This document shows, in pieces, positions 1-5,232 of a stretch of DNA of 7,581 nucleotides. A program made the translations under genes and the position numbers. Source of the stretch: Curvibacter sp. (lineage in GTDB: Bacteria > Pseudomonadota > Gammaproteobacteria > Burkholderiales > Burkholderiaceae_C); NCBI GenBank assembly GCA_003500955.1, contig DNQP01000289.1, positions 7,335 to 14,915 on the forward strand, read 5' to 3'. The notes beneath the pieces were generated by a model. It did no database searches. It had not been told where the DNA came from and saw nothing but the letters and a program-made list of their open reading frames with translations. Positions within the stretch are counted from its first letter, which is position 1. Each line of letters starts with the position of its first letter.

Positions 1-12
1 CCCTCCCCCCCG

Positions 13-46
13 CCCCTCTCTGCCCCCCGCCGGGGGCAGAGAGGGG
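13..46. repeat. Hairpin repeat, copy 1
   Basis: Perfect 15-bp stem: 13-27 (CCCCTCTCTGCCCCC) pairs with 32-46, with a CGCC loop. It is related to the hairpin at 381-414 in inverted orientation. The two copies differ at two stem positions, and both are double, pairing-preserving changes. There is no adjacent T-tract, so a canonical intrinsic terminator is not supported. Confidence 0.8.
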
Positions 47-380
47 TGCCTCGATTTGGTTACTTGTCGCCGGCTGCGCTTCTACGGCGCGCGAGGTCGC
101 GCGGCGTGTTTGCGTGCCTCGGCACGCAGGCGAGCGGTCGTAGAGAGCTCGCACAAACCTGCACGCCACCGCTGGCGGCTGCGCCAGCCAGTAACGAGAC
201 AGGAGGCCAGCGCAACCCCTCTTGTCTCGTTCACGGCAGGCTGTACGGCCGCCGTCGTTGGCGACCCAGTGCAGAGCCGTTCACTACGACCGCAGGAAAG
301 CAGTCTTGGCTAACCTCAAACGGCGGCGACGCATCGTTTCATAGAAGCCTCTCAAGCAAGCCAAAGGCAAAATCCAGGCT

Positions 381-414
381 CCCTTCTTTGCCCCCGGCGG
401 GGGGCAAAGAAGGG
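381..414. repeat. Hairpin repeat, copy 2 (inverted)
   Basis: Perfect 15-bp stem: 381-395 (CCCTTCTTTGCCCCC) pairs with 400-414, with a GGCG loop that is the reverse complement of the loop of copy 1. It is followed by G-rich sequence (415-436) before the permease ribosome-binding site. It lies about 65 bp upstream of the permease start and would be in the 5' leader of any transcript starting further upstream. Confidence 0.8.
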
Positions 415-480
415 CGGGGGGATGATTGGGGGGTTGTTAAAAACCTCACCAAAGAAAAAGCACAGAAGGAAGAAGACTGA

Positions 481-1368
481 ATGCAAGCCCTCTGGATGGT
501 CCTAGGCGCCTTCTTCTTCGCCACCATGGGCGTGGCCGTGAAGTACGCCTCGGCGTCCTTCAACACCTTCGAGCTCGTCTTCTACCGCGGCCTGATCAGC
601 ATCGCCTTCCTGGGCCTGGTGCTGCGCAGCCGCGGCGTGCAGCTGCGCACGGCCGTGCCCTTCATGCACGTCTGGCGCAGCATCGTGGGCGCGGCCTCGC
701 TCACGGCCTGGTTCTATGCCATCGCCTGGCTGCCCCTGGCCACGGCCATGACGCTCAACTACATGAGCGGCATCTGGGTCTCGGCCTTCATCGTGGGCGG
801 AGCCCTGCTCTACGGCAAGGCCGAGCGCCACGGGCCGCTGCTGGGCACGGTGCTGCTGGGCTTTGCGGGCGTGGTGCTCACGCTGCGCCCCACCATCGAC
901 CAGAACCAGCTCTTCGCCGGCCTGATCGGCCTGCTCTCGGGCATGAGCGCCTCGCTGGCCTATCTGCAGGTCACGGCGCTGGCGCGTGCCGGTGAGCCCG
1001 AGGGACGCACGGTGTTCTATTTCGCCGTCGGCACCGCCGTCACCGGCCTGCTGGGCATCCTCTGGGCTGGTTTCACGCCCTGGGAACAGATCCATTGGCA
1101 GGCCGCGGTCTGGCTGCTGCCCATCGGCATCCTGGCCTCGCTGGGCCAGTGGTGCATGACGCGCGCCTACAGCCGCGGCCAGACCCTCGTGGTGGCCAGC
1201 CTGCAATACTCGGGTATCGCCTTCGCCGCCTTCTACAGCCTGCTGCTCTTCGGCGACGACATGCCGCTGTCGGCCTGGCTGGGCATCGCCCTGATCGTCG
1301 CCAGCGGCGTGGCCGCGACCTTCCTGCGCCAACGCGCGATTCCCAACACCCCTGCCGAGGAACATTAG
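481..1368 (+). CDS. EamA/DMT-family permease
   Basis: This is a 295-residue, very hydrophobic protein of the drug/metabolite transporter superfamily. It is an inner-membrane carrier expected to have about ten transmembrane helices in two EamA repeats, roughly residues 5-137 and 147-283. Features seen are the early ELVFYRG segment (31-37), the PLATAMTLNYMSGIW helix (85-99) at the end of repeat one, and AAFYSLLLFGDDMPLSAWLG (249-268) in the last helices. The length is typical of the family. The substrate cannot be read from sequence; relatives move amino acids, S-adenosylmethionine, nucleotides or other metabolites. The ATG at 481 follows an AAGGA Shine-Dalgarno at 466-470, ten bases upstream. 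The TAG stop (1366-1368) is made from the end of the inserted element downstream, and the likely ancestral stop was TAA. The gene was probably the first of an operon with the sulfurtransferase. Confidence 0.88.
   Translation: MQALWMVLGAFFFATMGVAVKYASASFNTFELVFYRGLISIAFLGLVLRSRGVQLRTAVPFMHVWRSIVGAASLTAWFYAIAWLPLATAMTLNYMSGIWVSAFIVGGALLYGKAERHGPLLGTVLLGFAGVVLTLRPTIDQNQLFAGLIGLLSGMSASLAYLQVTALARAGEPEGRTVFYFAVGTAVTGLLGILWAGFTPWEQIHWQAAVWLLPIGILASLGQWCMTRAYSRGQTLVVASLQYSGIAFAAFYSLLLFGDDMPLSAWLGIALIVASGVAATFLRQRAIPNTPAEEH
1357..1362 (+). promoter_or_regulatory. Displaced Shine-Dalgarno of the sulfurtransferase gene
   Basis: GAGGAA lies inside the last codons of the permease gene. With the element and one TA removed, the junction reads GAGGAACATTAACATG, placing this site seven bases before the sulfurtransferase ATG. 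It is now about 270 bases away and cannot serve that gene by simple spacing. This is an inference from the reconstructed pre-insertion site. Confidence 0.55.
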
Positions 1369-1392
1369 GGCCTGTTCAGTTCATTTCTCAAG
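1368..1392 (+). repeat. Left terminal inverted repeat of the MITE-like element
   Basis: This 25-bp repeat begins GGGCCTGTTCAGTTC and is a perfect inverted match to 1607-1631. Its first G completes the TAG stop codon of the permease gene. Confidence 0.88.
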
Positions 1393-1396
1393 ATGC

Positions 1397-1495
1397 GTTG
1401 CGGATCAAAAAAGCCATGCGGTAGGCGCGGAGTCGCCGCCGGAGTAATCTCCGGCAAGACTACGCAACGCCCCGCATGGCTTTTTTGGCCGCAAC
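1397..1495. repeat. Internal palindrome A of the element, terminator-like
   Basis: The 16-bp segment at 1406-1421 (CAAAAAAGCCATGCGG) pairs perfectly with 1472-1487. The stem continues outward, after a small bulge, with GTTGCGG (1397-1403) against CCGCAAC (1489-1495). Inside the loop is a second perfect hairpin, GCCGGAG-TAAT-CTCCGGC (1438-1455). The stem carries an A6 tract on one side and a T6 tract on the other, the layout of a bidirectional Rho-independent terminator, although its loop is long. Confidence 0.8.
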
Positions 1496-1502
1496 CCGAA
1501 GG

Positions 1503-1603
1503 GAACGGGATGAAAACAGCGCCACTCGTTGTTGCACTCCTAGCCCAGGCGGCCAGCCTGGGCGTCGTCGCGCGCCTAGATTGGCGCTATTTTCATCCCG
1601 TTC
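1503..1603. repeat. Internal palindrome B of the element
   Basis: The 22-bp arm at 1503-1524 (starts GAACGGGATGAAAA) pairs with 1582-1603 with one mismatch. Its loop contains a perfect GCCCAGGC/GCCTGGGC stem (1543-1550/1556-1563). Together with palindrome A and the terminal repeats it accounts for most of the element. Confidence 0.8.
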
Positions 1604-1606
1604 GCA

Positions 1607-1631
1607 CTTGAGAAATGAACTGAACAGGCCC
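1607..1631 (-). repeat. Right terminal inverted repeat of the MITE-like element
   Basis: This is an exact reverse complement of 1368-1392. It ends five bases before the sulfurtransferase ATG. The AACAGG at 1623-1628 within it is the only purine-rich stretch placed to act as a weak ribosome-binding site for that gene. Confidence 0.88.
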
Positions 1632-1635
1632 TAAC

Positions 1636-2496
1636 ATGACCCATACCACCCTGATCAGCGCCGAGCAGCTCAAGCACCTGGTGCACGACCACCAGCCCCT
1701 GATGATCTTCGACTGCAGCTTCGAACTCATGAAACCGGCCGAAGGCGACCAGCAGTACGAGCGCATGCACATCGCGGGCGCGGTGCGCGCCAATCTCGAC
1801 CGACACCTGAGCGCCAAGACCAAGGAGCAGGCCGTCAACGGTGGCCGCCATCCCCTGCCGCGACCCGAGGTCTTCGCGGCCTGGCTGGCCAGCGTGGGCT
1901 TTCAGCGCGATATGCAGGCCGTGGTCTACGACCGCCAGGGCGCCAACTACTGCGGGCGCCTGTGGTGGATGCTCAAATGGGTGGGCCATGAGAACGTGGC
2001 CGTGCTCGACGGCGGCCTGCAGGCCTGGGAAGCCGTCAACGGCCCGGTGGCCACCGGGCCCGACCAGCCGCGCGTGCCCTCGACTTACAAGGCGGGCGCG
2101 CCGCTGGCGCGACTGGCCAGCACCGAGGACGTGCTCAAGCACCTGGAGCTGCCCGACCAGACCCTGATCGACGCGCGCGCCCCGGCCCGCTACCGCGGTG
2201 AGGTCGAGCCCCTGGACCCGGTGGCGGGCCATATCCCTGGCGCGCTCAACCGGCCCTTCGGCGAAAACCTCGGGCCCGACGGCAGGTTCAAGGCGCCCGA
2301 GCAGCTCAAGGCCGAGTTCGAGGCCCTGCTCGGCGAGCGTCGCGCCTCCAGCGTCGTGCACCACTGCGGCAGCGGCGTGAGTGCCATCCCCAATCTGCTG
2401 GCCATGGAGATCGCCGGCCTGGGCCGCGGCGCGCTCTACGCGGGCAGCTGGAGCGAGTGGTGCGCCAGCCCCGAGCGGCCCGTGGCGCGCGGCTAG
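1636..2496 (+). CDS. sseA: 3-mercaptopyruvate sulfurtransferase-type rhodanese
   Basis: This 286-residue tandem-rhodanese protein transfers sulfane sulfur from 3-mercaptopyruvate (or thiosulfate) to a thiol acceptor, probably in the cytoplasm. The N-terminal, non-catalytic domain (about 8-140) has HIAGAVRANLD and YDRQGANYCGRLWWMLKWVGH. The C-terminal domain (about 160-285) has RAPARYRGEVEPLDPVAGHI with Arg187, the active-site loop CGSGVSA with nucleophile Cys244, and the closing GSWSEW segment. A CGSG[VS/VT]A loop is typical of mercaptopyruvate sulfurtransferases, whereas thiosulfate sulfurtransferases usually have CRxGV; substrate preference is therefore inferred. Length fits the family. The ATG at 1636 sits only three bases beyond the inserted element. 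The likely original ribosome site (GAGGAA, 1357-1362) has been moved away, so expression may now depend on element sequence. There is no signal peptide. Confidence 0.9.
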   Translation: MTHTTLISAEQLKHLVHDHQPLMIFDCSFELMKPAEGDQQYERMHIAGAVRANLDRHLSAKTKEQAVNGGRHPLPRPEVFAAWLASVGFQRDMQAVVYDRQGANYCGRLWWMLKWVGHENVAVLDGGLQAWEAVNGPVATGPDQPRVPSTYKAGAPLARLASTEDVLKHLELPDQTLIDARAPARYRGEVEPLDPVAGHIPGALNRPFGENLGPDGRFKAPEQLKAEFEALLGERRASSVVHHCGSGVSAIPNLLAMEIAGLGRGALYAGSWSEWCASPERPVARG

Positions 2497-2503
2497 TCCA
2501 TAC

Positions 2504-2562
2504 TTGACTGCGGGGGTACGAGGGCCAGACTGGCCCGACGCCAGCGAGTCTGATAACTTCCG
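2504..2562 (+). promoter_or_regulatory. Structured 5' leader of the antiporter gene; riboswitch candidate
   Basis: The 66-nt space before the antiporter gene has no Shine-Dalgarno near the start but strong pairing potential. A GGGCCA-gac-TGGCCC hairpin lies at 2522-2536. An outer stem CGGGGG (2511-2516) pairs with CTTCCG (2557-2562), with two G-U pairs, and closes exactly at the GTG/ATG start. A competing pairing exists: GACT (2506-2509) plus CG (2511-2512) with CGAGTC (2545-2550), sharing bases with the outer stem. Unpaired stretches such as TACGA and TCTGATAA lie between the stems. Lithium- and sodium-responsive riboswitches (nhaA-I, nhaA-II and DUF1646 motifs) are known upstream of cation antiporter genes, so such a class is a reasonable candidate. 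I could not match a covariance model, and a plain attenuating leader is possible. Confidence 0.45.
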
Positions 2563-2565
2563 GTG

Positions 2566-3825
2566 ATGAATCCGACCACGCTCCAGATCCTGGCGGCCGC
2601 CCTCTTCGCCATCGCCGTCCTTCACACCTTCTCGACCAAGATCTTCGAACGCCTGGCGCACAGCCAACCGCGCCATGCAGGCCTGTGGCACCTGCTCGGC
2701 GAAGTCGAGGTCGTCTTCGGCTTCTGGGCCATGGTGCTCGTGGTGTGCATGTTCTTTCTCGCCGGCAAGCAGGAGACCACGGCCTACATCGACAGCCGCA
2801 ACTACACCGAACCCATGTTCGTGTTCGTGATCATGGTGATCGCGGGCACCCGGGCCATCCTGCAGTTCGCGGGCCAATTGGTGCGTCTGGTGGCCAGCTT
2901 CATGCCCCTGCCGCGCGGCATGGCCATGTACTTCCTGGTGCTGGCCATGGTGCCGCTGCTGGGCTCCTTCATCACCGAGCCGGCGGCCATGACGCTGGCG
3001 GCGCTGATGCTGCGCGACACGCTGTTCAGCCAGCCGGTCTCGCGCGCCCTCAAGTACACGACGATCGGCGTGCTCTTCGTCAACATCTCCATCGGCGGCA
3101 CGCTCACGCCCTTCGCCGCGCCACCGGTGCTGATGGTGGCCGCGACCTGGAACTGGGACCTGTGGTTCATGCTCAGCAACTTCGGCTGGAAGGCCGCGAT
3201 CGCCGTGCTGATCAATGCCGGCTGCGCCACACTGCTGTTCCGCCAACAGCTGGGCCACATGGCACGCGCGCCCGAGGCCACGCCTGCCCAGACCGTGCCC
3301 CTGGGCGTGGTGCTGGTGCACCTGCTCTTCCTGCTGGGCGTGGTGGTGTTCGCACACCACCCGGCCGTCTTCATGGGCCTGTTCCTCTTCTTCATGGGCT
3401 ACGCCACGGCCTATGCCCGCCACCAGGACCGCCTGATCCTGCGCGAGGGCCTGCTCGTGGCCTTCTTCCTGGGCGGCCTCGTGGTCCTCGGCGGCCAGCA
3501 GCAATGGTGGCTGCAACCCGTGCTCATGGGCATGGACAGCACCACGGTCTTCTTCGGAGCCACGGCGCTGACGGCCATCACCGACAACGCGGCCCTGACC
3601 TATCTGGGCTCGCTGGTCGAGGGCCTGAGCGACGAGTTCAAGGTGGCCCTGGTCGCCGGTGCGGTGACCGGCGGCGGCCTGACCGTCATTGCCAACGCGC
3701 CCAACCCGGCCGGCGTGTCCATCCTGCGCAGCAAGTTCGAGGACAACACCATCAACCCGCTGGGCCTGCTGATCGCCGCGCTGCCGCCGACCATCGTGTC
3801 GGTACTGGCTTTCCGCCTGCTCTGA
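2566..3825 (+). CDS. Putative Na+/H+ antiporter (Na_H_antiport_3-like)
   Basis: This 419-residue polytopic inner-membrane protein probably exchanges Na+ or another monovalent cation for protons. It resembles the putative Na+/H+ antiporter family Pfam calls Na_H_antiport_3, within the broader ion-transporter group. Two pseudo-symmetric motif regions are visible: GSFITEPAAMT (133-143) followed by GGTLTPFAAPPVLM (177-190), and TAITDNAALTYLGS (335-348) followed by GGGLTVIANAPNPAG (369-383). The acidic and Asn residues in these broken-helix motifs (E138, D339, N340, N378, N381) are the likely ion-binding ones. Most of the remainder is membrane helices. The start may be GTG at 2563 or ATG at 2566; I chose ATG. 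Neither has a conventional Shine-Dalgarno, which fits control by the structured leader. The gene is co-oriented with the sulfurtransferase upstream and the VOC gene 20 bp downstream. Ion specificity is not shown. Confidence 0.85.
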   Translation: MNPTTLQILAAALFAIAVLHTFSTKIFERLAHSQPRHAGLWHLLGEVEVVFGFWAMVLVVCMFFLAGKQETTAYIDSRNYTEPMFVFVIMVIAGTRAILQFAGQLVRLVASFMPLPRGMAMYFLVLAMVPLLGSFITEPAAMTLAALMLRDTLFSQPVSRALKYTTIGVLFVNISIGGTLTPFAAPPVLMVAATWNWDLWFMLSNFGWKAAIAVLINAGCATLLFRQQLGHMARAPEATPAQTVPLGVVLVHLLFLLGVVVFAHHPAVFMGLFLFFMGYATAYARHQDRLILREGLLVAFFLGGLVVLGGQQQWWLQPVLMGMDSTTVFFGATALTAITDNAALTYLGSLVEGLSDEFKVALVAGAVTGGGLTVIANAPNPAGVSILRSKFEDNTINPLGLLIAALPPTIVSVLAFRLL

Positions 3826-3845
3826 TCTGGGTGCATGATGGCGGC

Positions 3846-4271
3846 ATGCAGGCACGCATCTCCGTCATCACCCTGGGCGTCGAGGACCTGGAACGCGCAC
3901 TGCGCTTCTACCGCGACGGCCTGGGCTTCGCCACCGAGGGCATCGTCGGCGCAGAGTTCGAGCATGGTGCGGTGGTCTTCATCGACCTGCAGCACGGCCT
4001 CAAGCTCGCGCTCTGGCCGCGCAGCAGCCTGGCGCGCGACAGCGGGCTGGCGCTGACGCCACCCTGCCCCACGGGCCTCTCGCTGGGCCACAACGTGGCC
4101 TCGCGTGCCGAGGTGGATGCCGTGATGGAGAAAGCCGCCCATGCGGGCGCCACCATCGTCAAGCCCGCGCAGGTGACCTTCTGGGGTGGCTATGCCGGCT
4201 ACTTCCAGGACCCGGACCAGCACCTCTGGGAAGTGGTGTGGAACCCGGCCTGGACGCCGGAAGGCGATTAG
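3846..4271 (+). CDS. VOC (glyoxalase/bleomycin-resistance fold) family protein
   Basis: A 141-residue single-domain protein of the vicinal oxygen chelate superfamily, likely a cytoplasmic metal-dependent dimer. It shows the typical opening ISVITLGVEDLERALRFYRDGLGF (5-28), a central SLGHNVASRAEVDAVMEKAAHAGA (79-102) and the closing GGYAGYFQDPDQHLWEVVWNP (114-134), where the GYFQDPDxHxWE pattern contributes a metal-ligand Glu (E129) in related proteins. Similar small VOC proteins are annotated as lactoylglutathione lyases, but the reaction cannot be assigned from sequence. The ATG at 3846 is 20 bp after the antiporter stop and lacks a strong ribosome site; an in-frame GTG at 3831 would add five residues and lie closer to the antiporter. 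It is the last plus-strand gene, and its TAG overlaps the TAA of the gene coming from the other strand. Confidence 0.85.
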   Translation: MQARISVITLGVEDLERALRFYRDGLGFATEGIVGAEFEHGAVVFIDLQHGLKLALWPRSSLARDSGLALTPPCPTGLSLGHNVASRAEVDAVMEKAAHAGATIVKPAQVTFWGGYAGYFQDPDQHLWEVVWNPAWTPEGD

Positions 4272-4582
4272 CGACCCAGGCGATCGTTCGGGCCGGCGTC
4301 GACCTGACGCGACTCGACGTCGATCACATCGTCGGCCGGGGTCGGGCGCGTGCCAGCGCCACCCGGATAGAAACGCTGCCATCGCGAGCGCTGCAGGAGG
4401 GTGAACACCAGCGGCTGCACGGGCCGCCCCGTCAGCTTGGCCCAGAGCGCGCGCACGCCCCACCAGGCCAGCAGCAGCAGGGCCGCCGCCAGCAGGCTGA
4501 GCAGGAAGACCAGGCCCATGAGCAGCAGCACGGTGCGCAGCAGGAAAGCGAAAAGCGTCTTGAGCATCTTGTCCAGGTTCAT
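4268..4582 (-). CDS. Small membrane protein of unknown function
   Basis: I do not recognise this protein. From the ATG at 4582 it has 104 residues; a GTG at 4591 would add three and has a weak GGA five bases upstream. Residues about 8-46 form a long hydrophobic stretch (LLRTVLLLMGLVFLLSLLAAAL, then LLLLAWWGV), enough for one long or two short transmembrane helices. The remainder is a basic segment (RALWAKLTGR, QRSRWQRFY) and a hydrophilic tail containing PADDVIDVESRQVD. The positive charge after the hydrophobic part suggests the tail is cytoplasmic. The gene follows the Mrr-like gene on the same strand after about 50 bp and is probably the last gene of the ZIP operon. Its stop overlaps that of the convergent VOC gene, with no terminator between them. 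Confidence 0.65.
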   Translation of the reverse strand: MNLDKMLKTLFAFLLRTVLLLMGLVFLLSLLAAALLLLAWWGVRALWAKLTGRPVQPLVFTLLQRSRWQRFYPGGAGTRPTPADDVIDVESRQVDAGPNDRLGR

Positions 4583-4633
4583 CGTGGGCACGTGGGTCCG
4601 TATGCAGCGCTTGCAAGAGGGCTGTACGTATCT

Positions 4634-5212
4634 TTACGCAGGGGCCCCCGCCATCAGCAGGCCCAGTGCGCGGCCCTGCACGAGCTGCAAGCCCTGCTGC
4701 TTCGCGTAGTCCGCGGCCGCCTCGGAAACCGGGGCCAGGCAGAGGTAGACGCCACGCGCGCCTTCGCGCTCGCAGGCCGCCTGCAGGGCCTTGAGCGTCT
4801 CGACACCATGGTTGACGGCCTTCCAGCGCCGGCAGCTCAGCAGGCTGCGCTGGCCCGCGCGCTCGATGCGCAGGTCCGCCCCCTCGCTCTCCAACGGCGT
4901 GACGGTGTAGCCTGCAGCGGTGTAGACCTGCGCCAGCGCCGCGGAAAAGTCGCGCCAGTTCATGGCGCCGGCGCGCTCCAGCGCCGCGTCGACCTGCGCC
5001 GCGCCGGGCGCCTGCCACTGGCGCCAGGCCGCGACGGCCGCCACGACCACGAAGGGGAAGGTGCCCAGCATCACCACCACCGCATAGTCCTGCGGCAGCA
5101 GGGCGAAGGCCACCAGGGACATGAGCACCGAGATCAGCAGGCTGATCCACCAGGGCGAACGCAAGAGCACTGCGAACAGCGAGCGCTCGTTCATCTTGAA
5201 ACTGAAAGCCAT
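4634..5212 (-). CDS. Membrane-anchored Mrr-like (restriction endonuclease fold) protein
   Basis: This 192-residue protein has two hydrophobic helices (about 16-38 and 43-62) and a soluble C-terminal domain that looks like the Mrr/type IV restriction nuclease fold. The domain begins at MNWRDFSAALAQVYTAAGYTV (84-104), followed by the core strand GADLRIERAGQRSLLSCRRWKA (111-132), then GVETLKALQAACERE and GVYLCLAPVSEAAADYAKQQGLQLVQG. In canonical Mrr domains the core reads D...QxK. Here Asp113 is present, but the Q position is Ser126 and the Lys position Arg128, so cleavage activity is doubtful unless Lys131 substitutes. Similar membrane-tethered Mrr-like proteins are common in Burkholderiales and their role is unknown. 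It lies 20 bp after the ZIP stop on the same strand. The ATG at 5212 has only a weak ribosome site (GGGAA), consistent with coupling to ZIP translation. Confidence 0.75.
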   Translation of the reverse strand: MAFSFKMNERSLFAVLLRSPWWISLLISVLMSLVAFALLPQDYAVVVMLGTFPFVVVAAVAAWRQWQAPGAAQVDAALERAGAMNWRDFSAALAQVYTAAGYTVTPLESEGADLRIERAGQRSLLSCRRWKAVNHGVETLKALQAACEREGARGVYLCLAPVSEAAADYAKQQGLQLVQGRALGLLMAGAPA

Positions 5213-5232
5213 GAGGTGTGCGGTTCCCGCCG

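Larger units (their letters stand above)
1..435. repeat. Palindrome-rich intergenic repeat region with inverted hairpin ends
   Basis: No believable gene lies between the window start and the permease at 481. The region is instead packed with dyad symmetry. The first ~58 bases and bases ~370-430 are imperfect inverted copies of each other, each containing a 15-bp-stem hairpin plus a matching flank (GCCTCGATTT on the left, GCCTGGATTT on the reverse complement of the right). Between them are a CGCGCG stem (88-93/98-103), an 8-bp stem (111-118/121-128), a GCTGGCG/CGCCAGC stem (171-177/182-188), an AACGAGACA-containing stem (193-206/218-231, one mismatch) and a long-range pair GCGGTCGTAG/CTACGACCGC (134-143/284-293). 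This could be a REP/BIME-like intergenic repeat or a non-autonomous mobile element. The left boundary may lie outside the window, so no target duplication can be defined. Confidence 0.6.
1366..1633. mobile_element. MITE-like non-autonomous element with TA target duplication
   Basis: A 264-bp non-coding insert (1368-1631) is flanked by TA on both sides (1366-1367 and 1632-1633). Its ends are perfect 25-bp inverted repeats beginning GGGCCTGTTCAGTTC. The perfect symmetry runs to 28 bp if the TA copies and their outer T/A neighbours are counted. The interior holds two further large palindromes, arm A (1397-1495) and arm B (1503-1603), so nearly the whole element can fold as a three-way junction. 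No transposase is encoded; the longest internal frame is about 72 codons and resembles nothing. TA duplication is known for IS630/Tc1-mariner and for one IS5 subgroup, so the mobilising transposase would be of such a type, but I cannot assign a family. An alternative 4-bp duplication (ACAT) is possible but would leave the ancestral permease without a stop. Confidence 0.82.

Noticed and set aside
46..480. 144-codon open frame ending directly before the permease ATG
   Set aside because: It runs through hairpins and inverted repeats, begins inside a hairpin arm, has a low-complexity composition, and shows no recognisable domain or ribosome site. The length is expected in GC-rich non-coding DNA.
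1397..1495. Integron attC-like site or CRISPR-like palindrome
   Set aside because: No integrase, no repeated units and no convincing paired core sites; the outer terminal repeats and TA flanks fit a transposon-type element.
1393..1611. 72-codon frame inside the inserted element
   Set aside because: It crosses both internal palindromes and resembles no transposase or other protein. The element is better explained as non-coding.
1362..1637. ACAT direct repeats (1362-1365 and 1634-1637) as a 4-bp target duplication
   Set aside because: The pre-insertion permease would then have no stop for a long distance, whereas a TA duplication restores TAA, a coupled ATG and a well-spaced Shine-Dalgarno.
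1576..3855. 759-codon minus-strand open frame opposite the sulfurtransferase and antiporter genes
   Set aside because: The translation is dominated by H, Q, G, R and E in the pattern of an antisense shadow of GC-rich genes. The opposite strand encodes clear protein families.
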